A stretch of DNA of 38,647 bases from Desulfococcaceae bacterium HSG8 (GTDB lineage: Bacteria > Desulfobacterota > Desulfobacteria > Desulfobacterales > 4be13). The stretch lies in NCBI GenBank assembly GCA_030378015.1, contig JAUCGG010000026.1, positions 1 to 38,647 on the forward strand, written 5' to 3'. The notes under the pieces were generated by a model. That model did not search any database, was not told where the DNA came from, and worked only from the letters and a program-made list of their open reading frames with translations. The position numbers were made by a program, and so were the translations under genes. Of the stretch, positions 17,490 through 25,293 are shown in pieces (the first letter of the stretch is position 1; every line of letters begins with the position of its first letter).

Positions 17490-19433
17490 CGGATAAGTCT
17501 ATAAGTATTGACTTTTTACTTAACCCTTTTAAATAAATATGTTATTATCTCCTGAATAATGAAATTATGCAAGGAGATAATATAATGACAGAAAATAAAA
17601 TTCAGAATGCAGAGCAAAACATTTATAATGAAAACGAAAAACTGCTGAACAATTTTCTTTGCTGCCTGACCATGTTGGAAAAAACATCGGAACGTCTGGC
17701 AAGGCAGAATTACTACAGACCAGGTCAGTATCCTGAAATATTTATTGAAATTGAACAGGCTGTCCGTACCGTCCGGGCATGGATTGAGGATCACAGAATA
17801 TTTTCCGGTTTTCCGATCTTCCGGAACCTGCTGTCCGTGTTCGTGGAAAGCATCACTGATCAGATAGCCATTCTTATCGAAACAACTCATCCTGCCAAAG
17901 GGAAAAAAGCAGCCGGGAAGAGCCTGCGGGCCCGGCAGCAGGAAAAGCTTTATAATTCTGCTGATTCAATGATCGGTCATTTAAAGCGGCTCCCGGACAA
18001 AATGAAAATTTTTGAAGAGCCGGTGAGTCATAAGATTGAAGAAGCTCTGCTCGGATCATTTAAAAAGGATTGTCTCAGAAAATATGAGAAGCACCGGAGA
18101 GACTCCGTTTCCCAAAGAGGAGAAAAGACCTGTATTTTTCCATGGAGCAACCCTGATGAATATGATAATCCTGTCGCCGATAAGAAACGGTTCAGGCTCG
18201 GAGTGGTCAGCAAGTCGGGAGACTATGTTCATGCGACAGGCCACAAACCCGGGTGCGAAAACCATAAAAAATATAAAATGCGCGGATTTCGGGCATTGCC
18301 TCGTAAAACCGTGATGCCCGGAGGCAAAAAAAAGGAATCCCGTATCAGAATGGCCGAATGCGCAGACTGCGGACAGAGATTTTCCCTTCTTCCGAGCTTT
18401 CTTCCGAGGGAAAAGCATTTTTCCATTGATATTATCGGCCAGGTTCTCAGAGATATTGTCCTTTTTGCAGAAAGTGTCAGCGGTGTTCTTGAAAATATGA
18501 AATATCTGTGCGGCAGAGAAATAAAAAGCAGGCAGACTGTGTTCAACCGGCTGCGACGGATGGGCACACACCACCCGGCCACGCTTCTGACACGGGCAGG
18601 AGTGACAGGTTCCGGATATTTTCAGGAAGACGGGGGTTTTGAAAAAGAGCCCGGCCTCAGAACCTGTACAGTTGTCATGGTTGAACCTCAGACTATGACA
18701 GTGTGGCATACTGACTGCACAGATCATGCTGATGAGGAAACACTTACCTCCTCATCTGAGGAGTTTGTCAGAAAAACTGATTTTAAGATTCCGGGGATTG
18801 CCAAAGATCGGTGGGAGCCTGCCACCGATGCCCTGAAAAATGTCTTCCACGGAGTTCGGACAGGCTTTTGCCACCTCCGTTGCCTGAAAAAAATGTCGAA
18901 AGCCCTGTCCGCATATCAGAAAGAGACCCGGTGCAGTGACAAAGAGGCGGGCAGACTTTATAAAAAATTTCGGAAAGTCCTGAAAACTGCCACTTCAGGG
19001 GGTTCAATGAGAGCAAAACTTAAATCGCTGAATGACGAAGCTTTGAACATCCTCTGCTTAAGAAGCGGGTGGATGAACTGAGAGACAACGCCGTTCGCTA
19101 TACTTCTCATAAAAACAGAAACGGCATTACCACAACAACTTCAATGGCCGACAGTTTTTTAAAGATTATCAAGCGTAAACTGAGGCAGGTCGGAAGTTTC
19201 AGAGATAAAAATTGCGCAAAATTATTTTTTAAGGCAACTGCCAATATCAGAAATTTCGTACCATTTTTATCCGGCGCAAAATATCAATATGAAAGTCCTT
19301 TCATGATGGCCGGAGGCGAAACATATGACCTGCCACGGATGCAGGTCATGAATATGCATAACGCTTTTTTATTTACATCCAACATATTTTAATTATTCAA
19401 AATTTGAGAAGTCAACACTTGTAGACTTATCCG
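17490..19433 (+). mobile_element. Insertion sequence with 24-bp terminal inverted repeats
   Basis: The left end at 17490-17513 (CGGATAAGTCTATAAG..., ending TTGACT) and the right end at 19410-19433 are inverted repeats matching at 22 of 24 positions. They enclose one transposase-like reading frame with its own ribosome site. The family is not recognised with confidence. No target duplication is evident. Left of it lies a short AAA-ATPase-like fragment, and right of it the 3' part of a RelE-like toxin gene, so both neighbours are truncated at the element's edges. Confidence 0.8.
17585..19392 (+). pseudogene. Transposase of the insertion sequence, split by a -1 frameshift
   Basis: The ATG at 17585 has AAGGAG eight bases upstream; an in-frame ATG at 17567 has none. 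The first frame gives 498 aa to TGA at 19081 and includes a zinc-ribbon-like AECADCGQRFSLLPSFLPR segment (about residues 250-270) and a possible catalytic core near YFQEDGGFEKEPG. The C-terminal domain (RYTSHKNRNGITTTTSMADS, then FLKIIKRKLR and FKATANIRNFVPFLSG) continues in the -1 frame, which is open from 19036 to 19392. The overlap of the two frames, 19036-19081, lacks a convincing heptameric slippery site. A disabling mutation is therefore more likely than programmed frameshifting, but the latter is not excluded. Confidence 0.65.
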
Positions 19434-19437
19434 TAAA

Positions 19438-19620
19438 ATAAGGGTTGCAAGCTCTGAAATGAAGAGAGGTAAAAGAAGTGCTTTTCGTATGATTTACTTT
19501 TGGAAAGAAGATGAACATGCCGTTTATCTCATGGCAATATATTTCAAGGGAACAAAGGAGACGATGACCGTAAAAGAAGTTGAAAAATTACTGAGAGATA
19601 TCAGTCAGGATCGGGAATAA
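19438..19620 (+). pseudogene. 3' fragment of a RelE/HigB-like toxin gene
   Basis: About 60 codons ending in TAA at 19620 read RVASSEMKRGKRSAFRMIYF, then WKEDEHAVYLMAIYFKGTKE and a C-terminal helix. This matches the last two strands and helix of RelE-superfamily toxins (SxDMxxGKSGGFRxIYY, followed by YSK-like motifs). The first 30-40 residues are missing; the fragment begins right at the insertion sequence's right end. No antitoxin gene follows. It should be inactive. Confidence 0.65.
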
Positions 19621-19658
19621 CATAAGAGGTCGGATTCGTTCCGCTGCCTCTTATGTTC
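19619..19658. terminator. Hairpin after the RelE-like fragment
   Basis: CATAAGAGG and CCTCTTATG pair as a 9-bp stem around a loop of about 17 bases. No strong U-tract follows, so termination is only a possibility. Confidence 0.35.
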
Positions 19659-19754
19659 CGTTTATGCCCTGAAAGGGCTGCATAATCTATCTCGGGGTCA
19701 GCGAAGCGCCACCCTGGGGACAGGATAAAAAAGAAATCATTCCTTGAAAGGGAT

Positions 19755-19889
19755 ACAGCTTCCCGTAATCCTTGCTTATACATAATCCGTGTAGATAGAC
19801 GGATTGTGTCATCTGCACGGATTATGGTTAAGCAAGGATTTCCCGGACAGCTTCCCGTAATCCTTGCTTATACATAATCCGTGTAGATA
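19755..19889. repeat. 43-bp direct repeat with inverted copy between
   Basis: Bases 19755-19797 (ACAGCTTCCCGTAATCCTTG...) recur exactly at 19847-19889, 92 bp further on. Between them AATCCTTGCTTA...AATCCGTG appears in inverted form (about 19812-19841), so each copy can fold with it. The whole stretch 19621-20321 is non-coding repeat DNA. Confidence 0.65.
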
Positions 19890-20051
19890 ATCCGTGCAGA
19901 TAGACGGACGGACATTAGACATTAGTCGGAAATTTGTCGGAAAAAATTGCCCCGACATCAATGTCGGGGATTGATCCCTCGGTCTTTCTTCCCTTTCTTA
20001 TACTTTTTCCTTGTCAGTAGATCGAAAAGTTTCCGGTAAATCCTGTTAAAC

Positions 20052-20178
20052 AGTGGATTCCGGGTTAAAATTAAAAAACATCCGTTTTTTAATTTTCCCC
20101 GGAATGACAATTTAACGTGCTGTCATTCCGGGGAAAATCGGAAAACGGATGTTTTCCGATTTTAACCCGGAATCCACT
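20052..20178. repeat. 127-bp palindromic dispersed repeat
   Basis: The outer 19 bases (AGTGGATTCCGGGTTAAAA, 20052-20070) are mirrored exactly at 20160-20178. Inside are further nested hairpins: AAAACATCCG-type arms and CCGGAATGACA...TGTCATTCCGG. A shorter version of the same family lies at about 33475-33556. Both are flanked by the TTTCCGGTAAA / TTTACCGGAAA and AGATCGAAAAG / CTTTTCGATCT motifs, so the family includes these flanks. Confidence 0.7.
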
Positions 20179-20210
20179 ATTTGCAGAAGTTTTCGACATT
20201 AAATTATAAA

Positions 20211-20261
20211 GCAGCCTGAAGGTAGCTTTCACCTCGGGCAATGTGGCTGCCTTCAGGCTGC
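20211..20261. repeat. GCAGCCTGAAGG hairpin repeat
   Basis: GCAGCCTGAAGGTAGC (20211-20226) pairs with GCTGCCTTCAGGCTGC (20246-20261) around a 19-base loop. It is the same family as the motifs at 5573-5590 and 15390-15475. Confidence 0.65.
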
Positions 20262-20321
20262 TTCAGCTTTCAGCCCCGGCTTTTCTTAGGCGATTTCCAA
20301 AATTACCCCATTTTCTCCACC

Positions 20322-20368
20322 ATAGCACAGTTTATATCAGAAACAGGAAAATAGCACAGTATTTTCCT
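20322..20368. promoter_or_regulatory. Candidate enhancer (activator) site of the sigma-54 promoter
   Basis: ATAGCACAGT occurs twice as a direct repeat (20322-20331 and 20351-20360). The second copy sits in the inverted repeat AGGAAAAT-8-ATTTTCCT (20345-20368). Its centre is about 80 bases upstream of the -24 element, within the distance range usual for bacterial enhancer-binding proteins. The cognate activator is not in this window. Confidence 0.45.
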
Positions 20369-20431
20369 GACTATGGTAAAGTTCTATAAGTCTGATTCTG
20401 CATCCAACTGATTTTTAAGATAAAAATTTTT

Positions 20432-20447
20432 TGGCACGGTTTATGCT
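20432..20447 (+). promoter_or_regulatory. Sigma-54 (-24/-12) promoter
   Basis: TGGCACG-GTTT-ATGCT matches the RpoN consensus TGGCACG-N4-TTGCW at all but one position, with GG and GC exactly ten bases apart. Transcription should start about 12 bases after the GC, leaving a leader of roughly 30 bases before the ATG at 20486. It is in the correct orientation for the acyl-CoA operon. Confidence 0.8.
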
Positions 20448-20485
20448 ACAGAGAACACAAAACACCAAACAGGGAGCAACGTATT

Positions 20486-20764
20486 ATGGAATGGATGGAA
20501 ATCATTAAGGTGCGGACAGCCGGAAACGGGCAGGGAATCGACAACGAATTTCTGGAACATGCGGAAGGGATGATGAAGTCGCCCGGTCTGTCGGGAGTAA
20601 GGGTGTATGCACATGCTTCTGTATCAAGCGACCTGATGATTCTCCTGACATGGGGCACTGCTCCCCAACCCTGGGGAAGTGATCTGGCTCACAGTCTGTC
20701 CCAGGAACTTAAACGATACGGGCTGGTGGATCACTCTGTGTGGATTGAGAAGAAAAACAAATAA
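20486..20764 (+). CDS. Small protein of unknown function, first gene of sigma-54 operon
   Basis: The 92-aa product begins MEWMEIIKVRTAGNGQG after GGGAGC. The alternation of strands and helices, with a WIEKK end, is loosely like the ferredoxin-fold dimeric alpha/beta-barrel (ABM-type) proteins, but no diagnostic motif is present, so no function is assigned. It has no signal peptide or membrane segment. It lies 42 bases ahead of the acyl-CoA ligase gene and is the first open frame behind the sigma-54 promoter, suggesting that it works with the ligase. Confidence 0.6.
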   Translation: MEWMEIIKVRTAGNGQGIDNEFLEHAEGMMKSPGLSGVRVYAHASVSSDLMILLTWGTAPQPWGSDLAHSLSQELKRYGLVDHSVWIEKKNK

Positions 20765-20806
20765 GAAGCAGGAATCTTCATTCTCCATTTCAAAGGAAAC
20801 CGGATA

Positions 20807-22981
20807 ATGCTAAAGACAGAATGGATTGACAAAGCAAAAGCAGAAGGCAGGAATACGCTGACAGAAGCGGAATCAAAATCGCTGATCAGTGCATACGGAG
20901 TACCGGTTGTCTCTGAAACGGTCGCTCATGATGAGAACCAGGCTGTGACTGCGGCTGAAACTATCGGATTCCCGGTGGTACTCAAAGGGCTGGGCGCAAA
21001 TCTTACCCATAAAACCGAGAGAGGTTTGGTTCGCCTGGGTCTCACACGCCCTGCTGATGTAAGCCGGGCCGCAGGAGAAATGATAAAAACGGCCGGGGAT
21101 GAGCTTGAAGGATTCCTGGTACAGCCTCAACTGACAGGTAAAAGAGAGCTTGTGGCCGGCCTTTTCCATGATGAACAATTCGGGCCAGTGGTCATGTTCG
21201 GCGTGGGCGGCGTGTTTACCGAAGCCCTCAGGGATGTCACCTTCCGCCTTGCTCCCCTGTCTGAATCGGACGCGTCTGAAATGCTGGATGATATCCGGGC
21301 ACAGGAACTTCTGAAAGCCTGCCGCGGGGAAAAACCTGCAAACAGGGAGCAACTGCTACGAACCCTTATGGGTCTCTCGAATCTGGCAGCAGACAGACCG
21401 GATATCTCTGAAATTGATATTAATCCCCTGATCGTGGGCCCGGACGGAGAAATAACTGCTGCGGACGCGCTGGTTGTCATAGGAAACGGGGATCGGAGAA
21501 CAGGGGAATCTTACACGCCTGTTGATCCTTATGAATTGGGAGCTTTATTTTATCCCAAGTCGGTCGCGTTTGTCGGCGCGTCAGCCACCTTAGGCAAGTG
21601 GGGGCATCTCCTGCTCACCAACACGGTAAGCGGCGGTTTTGAAGGAAAGATTTATCTTGTCAATCCCAAAGGCGGAACCATTGCGGGCCGGCCCGTATAT
21701 CCCTCGGTGAATGACATCCCGGATGAAGTTGATCTGGCAGTCGTGACCGTACCAGCGGCTCATGTATCTGACCTGATCCCTCAGTTCAAAGAAAAGGGCA
21801 TAAAAGGAATGCTCCTGATCACTTCGGGATTCAGAGAAGCGGGGCCGGAGGGAGAACAATCGGAGAAAGATATTGTCCGAATCGCCAGGGATGCGGGGAT
21901 AATCATACTCGGCCCTAATACAATGGGCATATGCAACCCCCATGTCAGGCTTTTCTGCAATGCTGCGCATGTACACCCGCTCCCAGGCTCAACAACACTG
22001 GTGGCGCAGTCCGGCAACCTGGGAACCCAGTTGCTTGCATTTGCAGAGCGACAGGGGCTGGGCATCCGGGCCTTCAGCGGTTCCGGCAATGAGGCTATGG
22101 TCACCATTGAGGACTACATGGAGGCTTTTGAGGCGGACAAACGCACCCGCACAGTGGTATTGTATATCGAAAGCGTGAAAAACGGGAGGCGTTTTTTTGA
22201 GAGCGCCCGCAGGGTATCACGCAAAAAACCCGTGATCATCCTCAAAGGCGGCTGCACAGATGCAGGGAGCCGCGCCGCAGCTAGCCATACCGGTGCGATG
22301 GCATCTGACTCAAGGATATTTGATGCAGCCTGTCGTCAGGCAGGAATTATCCAGGTGGAACAGCCTATGGAGCTTCTGGATCTTTCCGCGGTACTCTCCT
22401 CACTCCCGCTGCCAAAAGGAAATCGTGTGGGGATTATGACCCTCGGAGGCGGATGGGGTGTGGTGACATCTGACCTGTGCGCGAGATACGGTCTTGAAGT
22501 ACCGCCCCTTTCTGCTGAAATCATCAGGCATTTTGACGAAATGCTTCCCCCGTACTGGAGCCGATCCAATCCGGTTGACCTGGTGGGAGAAAACGATCCC
22601 CGTCTTCCCATGATCGGGCTGGAGGAACTTCTGAAATGGGAGGGATGTGACGCAGTGATCAACCTCGGCATTCACGGCAGGAAAATCTTTACAGAACTTA
22701 TGATCCGGTCAGCATCGGCTGCAGATCCGGATTATTCAGAGGAATTCCTGGAATCCTTAAGAGAAAAAAGCATCGGATTTGAAGAAGAATACATCGCCCA
22801 TGTGGTCAGACTGATGGAGACTTATGATAAGCCTATACTGGGCGTAAGCCTGGTCACCGAAGATGACCGCACATTATATAATATTGAGAACAGCGCGTAC
22901 AAAGGCGTGTTTTTCCCATCACCCGAACGGGCAGTGAAAGCACTGGCAAAGATGTGTGAGTATGTGAAACGTGATGCGTGA
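20807..22981 (+). CDS. ADP-forming acyl-CoA ligase (acetate-CoA ligase family)
   Basis: The 724-aa protein interconverts an acyl-CoA, ADP and phosphate with the free acid, CoA and ATP. The ATP-grasp (beta-like) part comes first (about residues 1-225: GFPVVLKGLGANLTHKTERG; EIDINPLIV for metal binding). A CoA-binding Rossmann domain follows (from about 241: FYPKSVAFVGASATLGKWG), then the succinyl-CoA-synthetase-like alpha part, with LVAQSGNLG and the phosphohistidine segment AASHTGAMA (His494). All parts are present and uninterrupted. Many relatives have the alpha part first. The substrate cannot be told from sequence. Start at 20807 follows AAAGGAAA. The gene shares a transcript with thiolase and Etf genes, which fits degradation or synthesis of a fatty, branched or aromatic acid. 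Confidence 0.85.
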   Translation: MLKTEWIDKAKAEGRNTLTEAESKSLISAYGVPVVSETVAHDENQAVTAAETIGFPVVLKGLGANLTHKTERGLVRLGLTRPADVSRAAGEMIKTAGDELEGFLVQPQLTGKRELVAGLFHDEQFGPVVMFGVGGVFTEALRDVTFRLAPLSESDASEMLDDIRAQELLKACRGEKPANREQLLRTLMGLSNLAADRPDISEIDINPLIVGPDGEITAADALVVIGNGDRRTGESYTPVDPYELGALFYPKSVAFVGASATLGKWGHLLLTNTVSGGFEGKIYLVNPKGGTIAGRPVYPSVNDIPDEVDLAVVTVPAAHVSDLIPQFKEKGIKGMLLITSGFREAGPEGEQSEKDIVRIARDAGIIILGPNTMGICNPHVRLFCNAAHVHPLPGSTTLVAQSGNLGTQLLAFAERQGLGIRAFSGSGNEAMVTIEDYMEAFEADKRTRTVVLYIESVKNGRRFFESARRVSRKKPVIILKGGCTDAGSRAAASHTGAMASDSRIFDAACRQAGIIQVEQPMELLDLSAVLSSLPLPKGNRVGIMTLGGGWGVVTSDLCARYGLEVPPLSAEIIRHFDEMLPPYWSRSNPVDLVGENDPRLPMIGLEELLKWEGCDAVINLGIHGRKIFTELMIRSASAADPDYSEEFLESLREKSIGFEEEYIAHVVRLMETYDKPILGVSLVTEDDRTLYNIENSAYKGVFFPSPERAVKALAKMCEYVKRDA

Positions 22982-23050
22982 AACGTGATGCGTGAATGCT
23001 TCAGAGGCAAAACGCACAAAGCAAAATCTTCACGTTTCACGTTTCACGCT
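22970..23050. repeat. Inverted repeat between ligase and thiolase genes
   Basis: A 14-base unit GTGAAACGTGATGC is repeated in tandem across the ligase stop codon (about 22970-22997). It is answered by TTCACGTTTCACGTTTCACGC at about 23030-23050. The two arms can pair into a long imperfect hairpin upstream of the thiolase ribosome site, and could act as a processing or stability element in the operon mRNA. Confidence 0.55.
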
Positions 23051-23072
23051 TCAGAAAAGGAGATAAAAAATA

Positions 23073-24323
23073 ATGAAAGAAGTCGTAATTGCTTCGGCCT
23101 GTCGGACCGCTATCGGTGCATTCGGCGGGAGTCTGCGGGATATGAACGGCGCGGCTATCGGCAGTGTCACTATGAAGGCGGCTATTGAGAGGGCGGGTAT
23201 CGAACCGGGGCTGATTGATGACATCCGCTACGGGTGCTGCCTTGAACATCATGATACCCTGAATGTCGCCCGTGTGGCCGCGCTGCTGGCGGGAATACCG
23301 GATACTGTGACCGCGGCTACCATTAATCGGGTGTGCATCTCAGGAATGGAAGCTGTTATTTCCGGCATGGCAATGATACAGGCAAATATGGCTGATATCA
23401 TTCTCGCTGGCGGGGTTGAACATATGTCAGGCGCGCCTTACACTGTTCCTAATGCCCGGTGGGGCTGCCGTTTGCAGGATCAGACTTTTACGGATTCCAT
23501 GATCCACGCGCTTCACTGCGGTTCTCATATCATTCCGCTTTCCGATGACGGCCCTCTTAATACCGAGGAAGCCCCGGCAAGTCTTTTTGTCGGAAAGCCT
23601 TACATCATGGGATTTACCGCGGAATTTGTGGCGCAGCTTCTGGATATCAGCAGGGAAGAGATGGACGAGGTCGCACTGAGGAGCCATAACAACGCTGAAA
23701 GGGCAACAAACGACGGTTCCTTTGCAGAAGAAATTGTGCCGATCCAAGTCCCCCGGAGGAAGAAAGACCCCCTTATATTTGATAAAGACGAACATTTCCG
23801 CCCGGGGATTACCTTGGAGCAATTGCAGAAACTTCCCCCGGGATTTATACCCAAAACCGGTAAAGTGACCGCGGGAAATTCAAGCGGTATCAATGACGGT
23901 TCAGCCGGGATGGTCATCATGTCCGCGGACAAAGCAAAAGAACTCGGAATCACCCCGATTGCACGAATAAAAGCTGTGGGCAGGGGAGGATGTCACCCGT
24001 CCGTAATGGGCCTTTCACCCTTGCCTGCTGTAAAAAATCTCATGGAGAGCAGCGGCCTGAAACTGGAGGATTTTGAACTGATCGAACTCAATGAAGCCTT
24101 TGCCGCGCAGTATCTCGGATGCGAAAAAGAACTTGGCCTGAACCGTGAAATCACCAATATAAACGGATCGGGCATCGGCCTGGGGCACCCCGTAGGTGCA
24201 ACCGGATGCAGAATCATGGTAACGCTGCTTCACGCCATGAAAAACAAAGGAAAAAACCTGGGACTTGCCACACTTTGCGGCGGCGGCGGAGTCTCAATGG
24301 CGTGTGCATTAGAAATGGTATAA
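23073..24323 (+). CDS. Thiolase (acetyl-CoA C-acyltransferase family)
   Basis: The 416-aa protein is a full-length thiolase, cleaving 3-oxoacyl-CoA with CoA or running the reverse condensation. The nucleophile is Cys88 in NRVCISGMEAV, the catalytic His is His372 in GLGHPVGATGCR, and the second Cys is Cys402 in LCGGGGVSMACALE. The NEAFAAQYLGCEKELGLN segment is also characteristic. The ATG at 23073 follows AAGGAG. Whether it is degradative or biosynthetic cannot be decided from sequence. In this operon, with an acyl-CoA ligase and Etf, a beta-oxidation-type role is likely. No acyl-CoA dehydrogenase or hydratase gene is present in the window. Confidence 0.88.
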   Translation: MKEVVIASACRTAIGAFGGSLRDMNGAAIGSVTMKAAIERAGIEPGLIDDIRYGCCLEHHDTLNVARVAALLAGIPDTVTAATINRVCISGMEAVISGMAMIQANMADIILAGGVEHMSGAPYTVPNARWGCRLQDQTFTDSMIHALHCGSHIIPLSDDGPLNTEEAPASLFVGKPYIMGFTAEFVAQLLDISREEMDEVALRSHNNAERATNDGSFAEEIVPIQVPRRKKDPLIFDKDEHFRPGITLEQLQKLPPGFIPKTGKVTAGNSSGINDGSAGMVIMSADKAKELGITPIARIKAVGRGGCHPSVMGLSPLPAVKNLMESSGLKLEDFELIELNEAFAAQYLGCEKELGLNREITNINGSGIGLGHPVGATGCRIMVTLLHAMKNKGKNLGLATLCGGGGVSMACALEMV

Positions 24324-24353
24324 ATGTCAGTTGTCCGTTGCCCGTTGCAAAAA

Positions 24354-24479
24354 AACAACTGAAGACCAAAGACTGACAACTGAAGACCGAAAACTGAAGA
24401 CTGACAACTGAAGACTGACAACTGAAGACTGAAAACCAAAGACTGAAGACTGACAACTGAAGACTGAAGACCAAAGACT
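24354..24479. repeat. 18 tandem heptamers between thiolase and EtfB genes
   Basis: A run of 18 seven-base units of the type GAAGACT, GACAACT, GAAGACC, AAAGACT and GAAAACC fills the gap between the two genes, ending 22 bases before the EtfB start. The + strand is nearly free of G/C pairing, so the mRNA here should be unstructured. A GTTGTCCGTTG motif lies just upstream (24329) and again after etfA (26255). Confidence 0.8.
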
Positions 24480-24501
24480 GACAAAAAACAGGAGGAATAA
24501 C

Positions 24502-25293
24502 ATGGAGATTTTGGTGTGTGTCAAAAGAGTTCCCGATACCTCTGAAAACGAGATCGAAGTCAACAAGGGCGGGAGCGATATCGAACGGGAAGACCTGGTT
24601 TATTCGGTCAATGAGTGGGATAATTATGCAGTGGAAGAAGCCATTCAGATTCGCGATAATGTGGGCGGCTCGGTCACGGTGGTTTCCGTGGGCGATGAGG
24701 AGTCAGAGGAAATCGTGAGAAGAGAGATGGCTATGGGCGCGAATAACGGGATCATGCTCAAAGACGATGCTTTTGAAGGCTCTGACGGAAGAGGCATTGC
24801 AAATATTCTGAAAGCTGAAATCGAAAAAGGAAAATATGACCTTATCCTTACCGGCGCGCAGGCAGATGACGGCGCTGGCCAGGTGGGCGGTATGCTGGCT
24901 GCACTGCTGGATTATCCTTACGCATCCCTGGTAAATAAGATAGAAATTATTGACGACAAAAAAATAAAAGCCGGCCGCGAAATCGAAGGCGGAAACCAGG
25001 AGATGAGCGAAGTTGATCTTCCCTGCGTGTTGTCAATTCAGACAGGTATCAATGAACCGCGTTATGTGGGAATCCGTGGAATCCGGAAGGTGGCTTCTGT
25101 GGAAATCCCGGTTCACGGTGCCGGAGATCTGGGCATAGATGCCGGAACAGTGGGCGAAGCCGGCGCAAAGGCAAATCGCGTTGATTACTTTGTGCCTGAA
25201 ATGGGCGAGGGTGCCGAGATCCTGGAAGGAAGCACCGACGAGATCATCGAGGAACTCATCAAGAGACTGAAAGAAAAGGGAGGGATAAAATAA
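24502..25293 (+). CDS. etfB: Electron transfer flavoprotein beta subunit
   Basis: The 263-aa protein is a complete EtfB: MEILVCVKRVPDTSENEIEV at the start, VNEWDNYAVEEAIQI, the nucleotide-binding GAQADDGAGQVGGMLAALL, and the conserved LPCVLSIQTGINEPRY segment. With EtfA it forms the soluble heterodimer that carries electrons between acyl-CoA dehydrogenases or similar flavoenzymes and the membrane or another acceptor. GGAGG precedes the ATG. The stop codon overlaps the start of etfA by one base (TAATG), implying coupled translation. Whether the pair is bifurcating cannot be told from these motifs alone. Confidence 0.92.
   Translation: MEILVCVKRVPDTSENEIEVNKGGSDIEREDLVYSVNEWDNYAVEEAIQIRDNVGGSVTVVSVGDEESEEIVRREMAMGANNGIMLKDDAFEGSDGRGIANILKAEIEKGKYDLILTGAQADDGAGQVGGMLAALLDYPYASLVNKIEIIDDKKIKAGREIEGGNQEMSEVDLPCVLSIQTGINEPRYVGIRGIRKVASVEIPVHGAGDLGIDAGTVGEAGAKANRVDYFVPEMGEGAEILEGSTDEIIEELIKRLKEKGGIK

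Noticed and set aside
17585-19392. Programmed -1 frameshifting in the transposase
   Set aside because: The overlap of the two frames has no convincing slippery heptamer; not excluded, but a mutation is simpler.
19438-19620. Functional toxin-antitoxin system
   Set aside because: The toxin lacks its N-terminal part and no antitoxin gene adjoins it.
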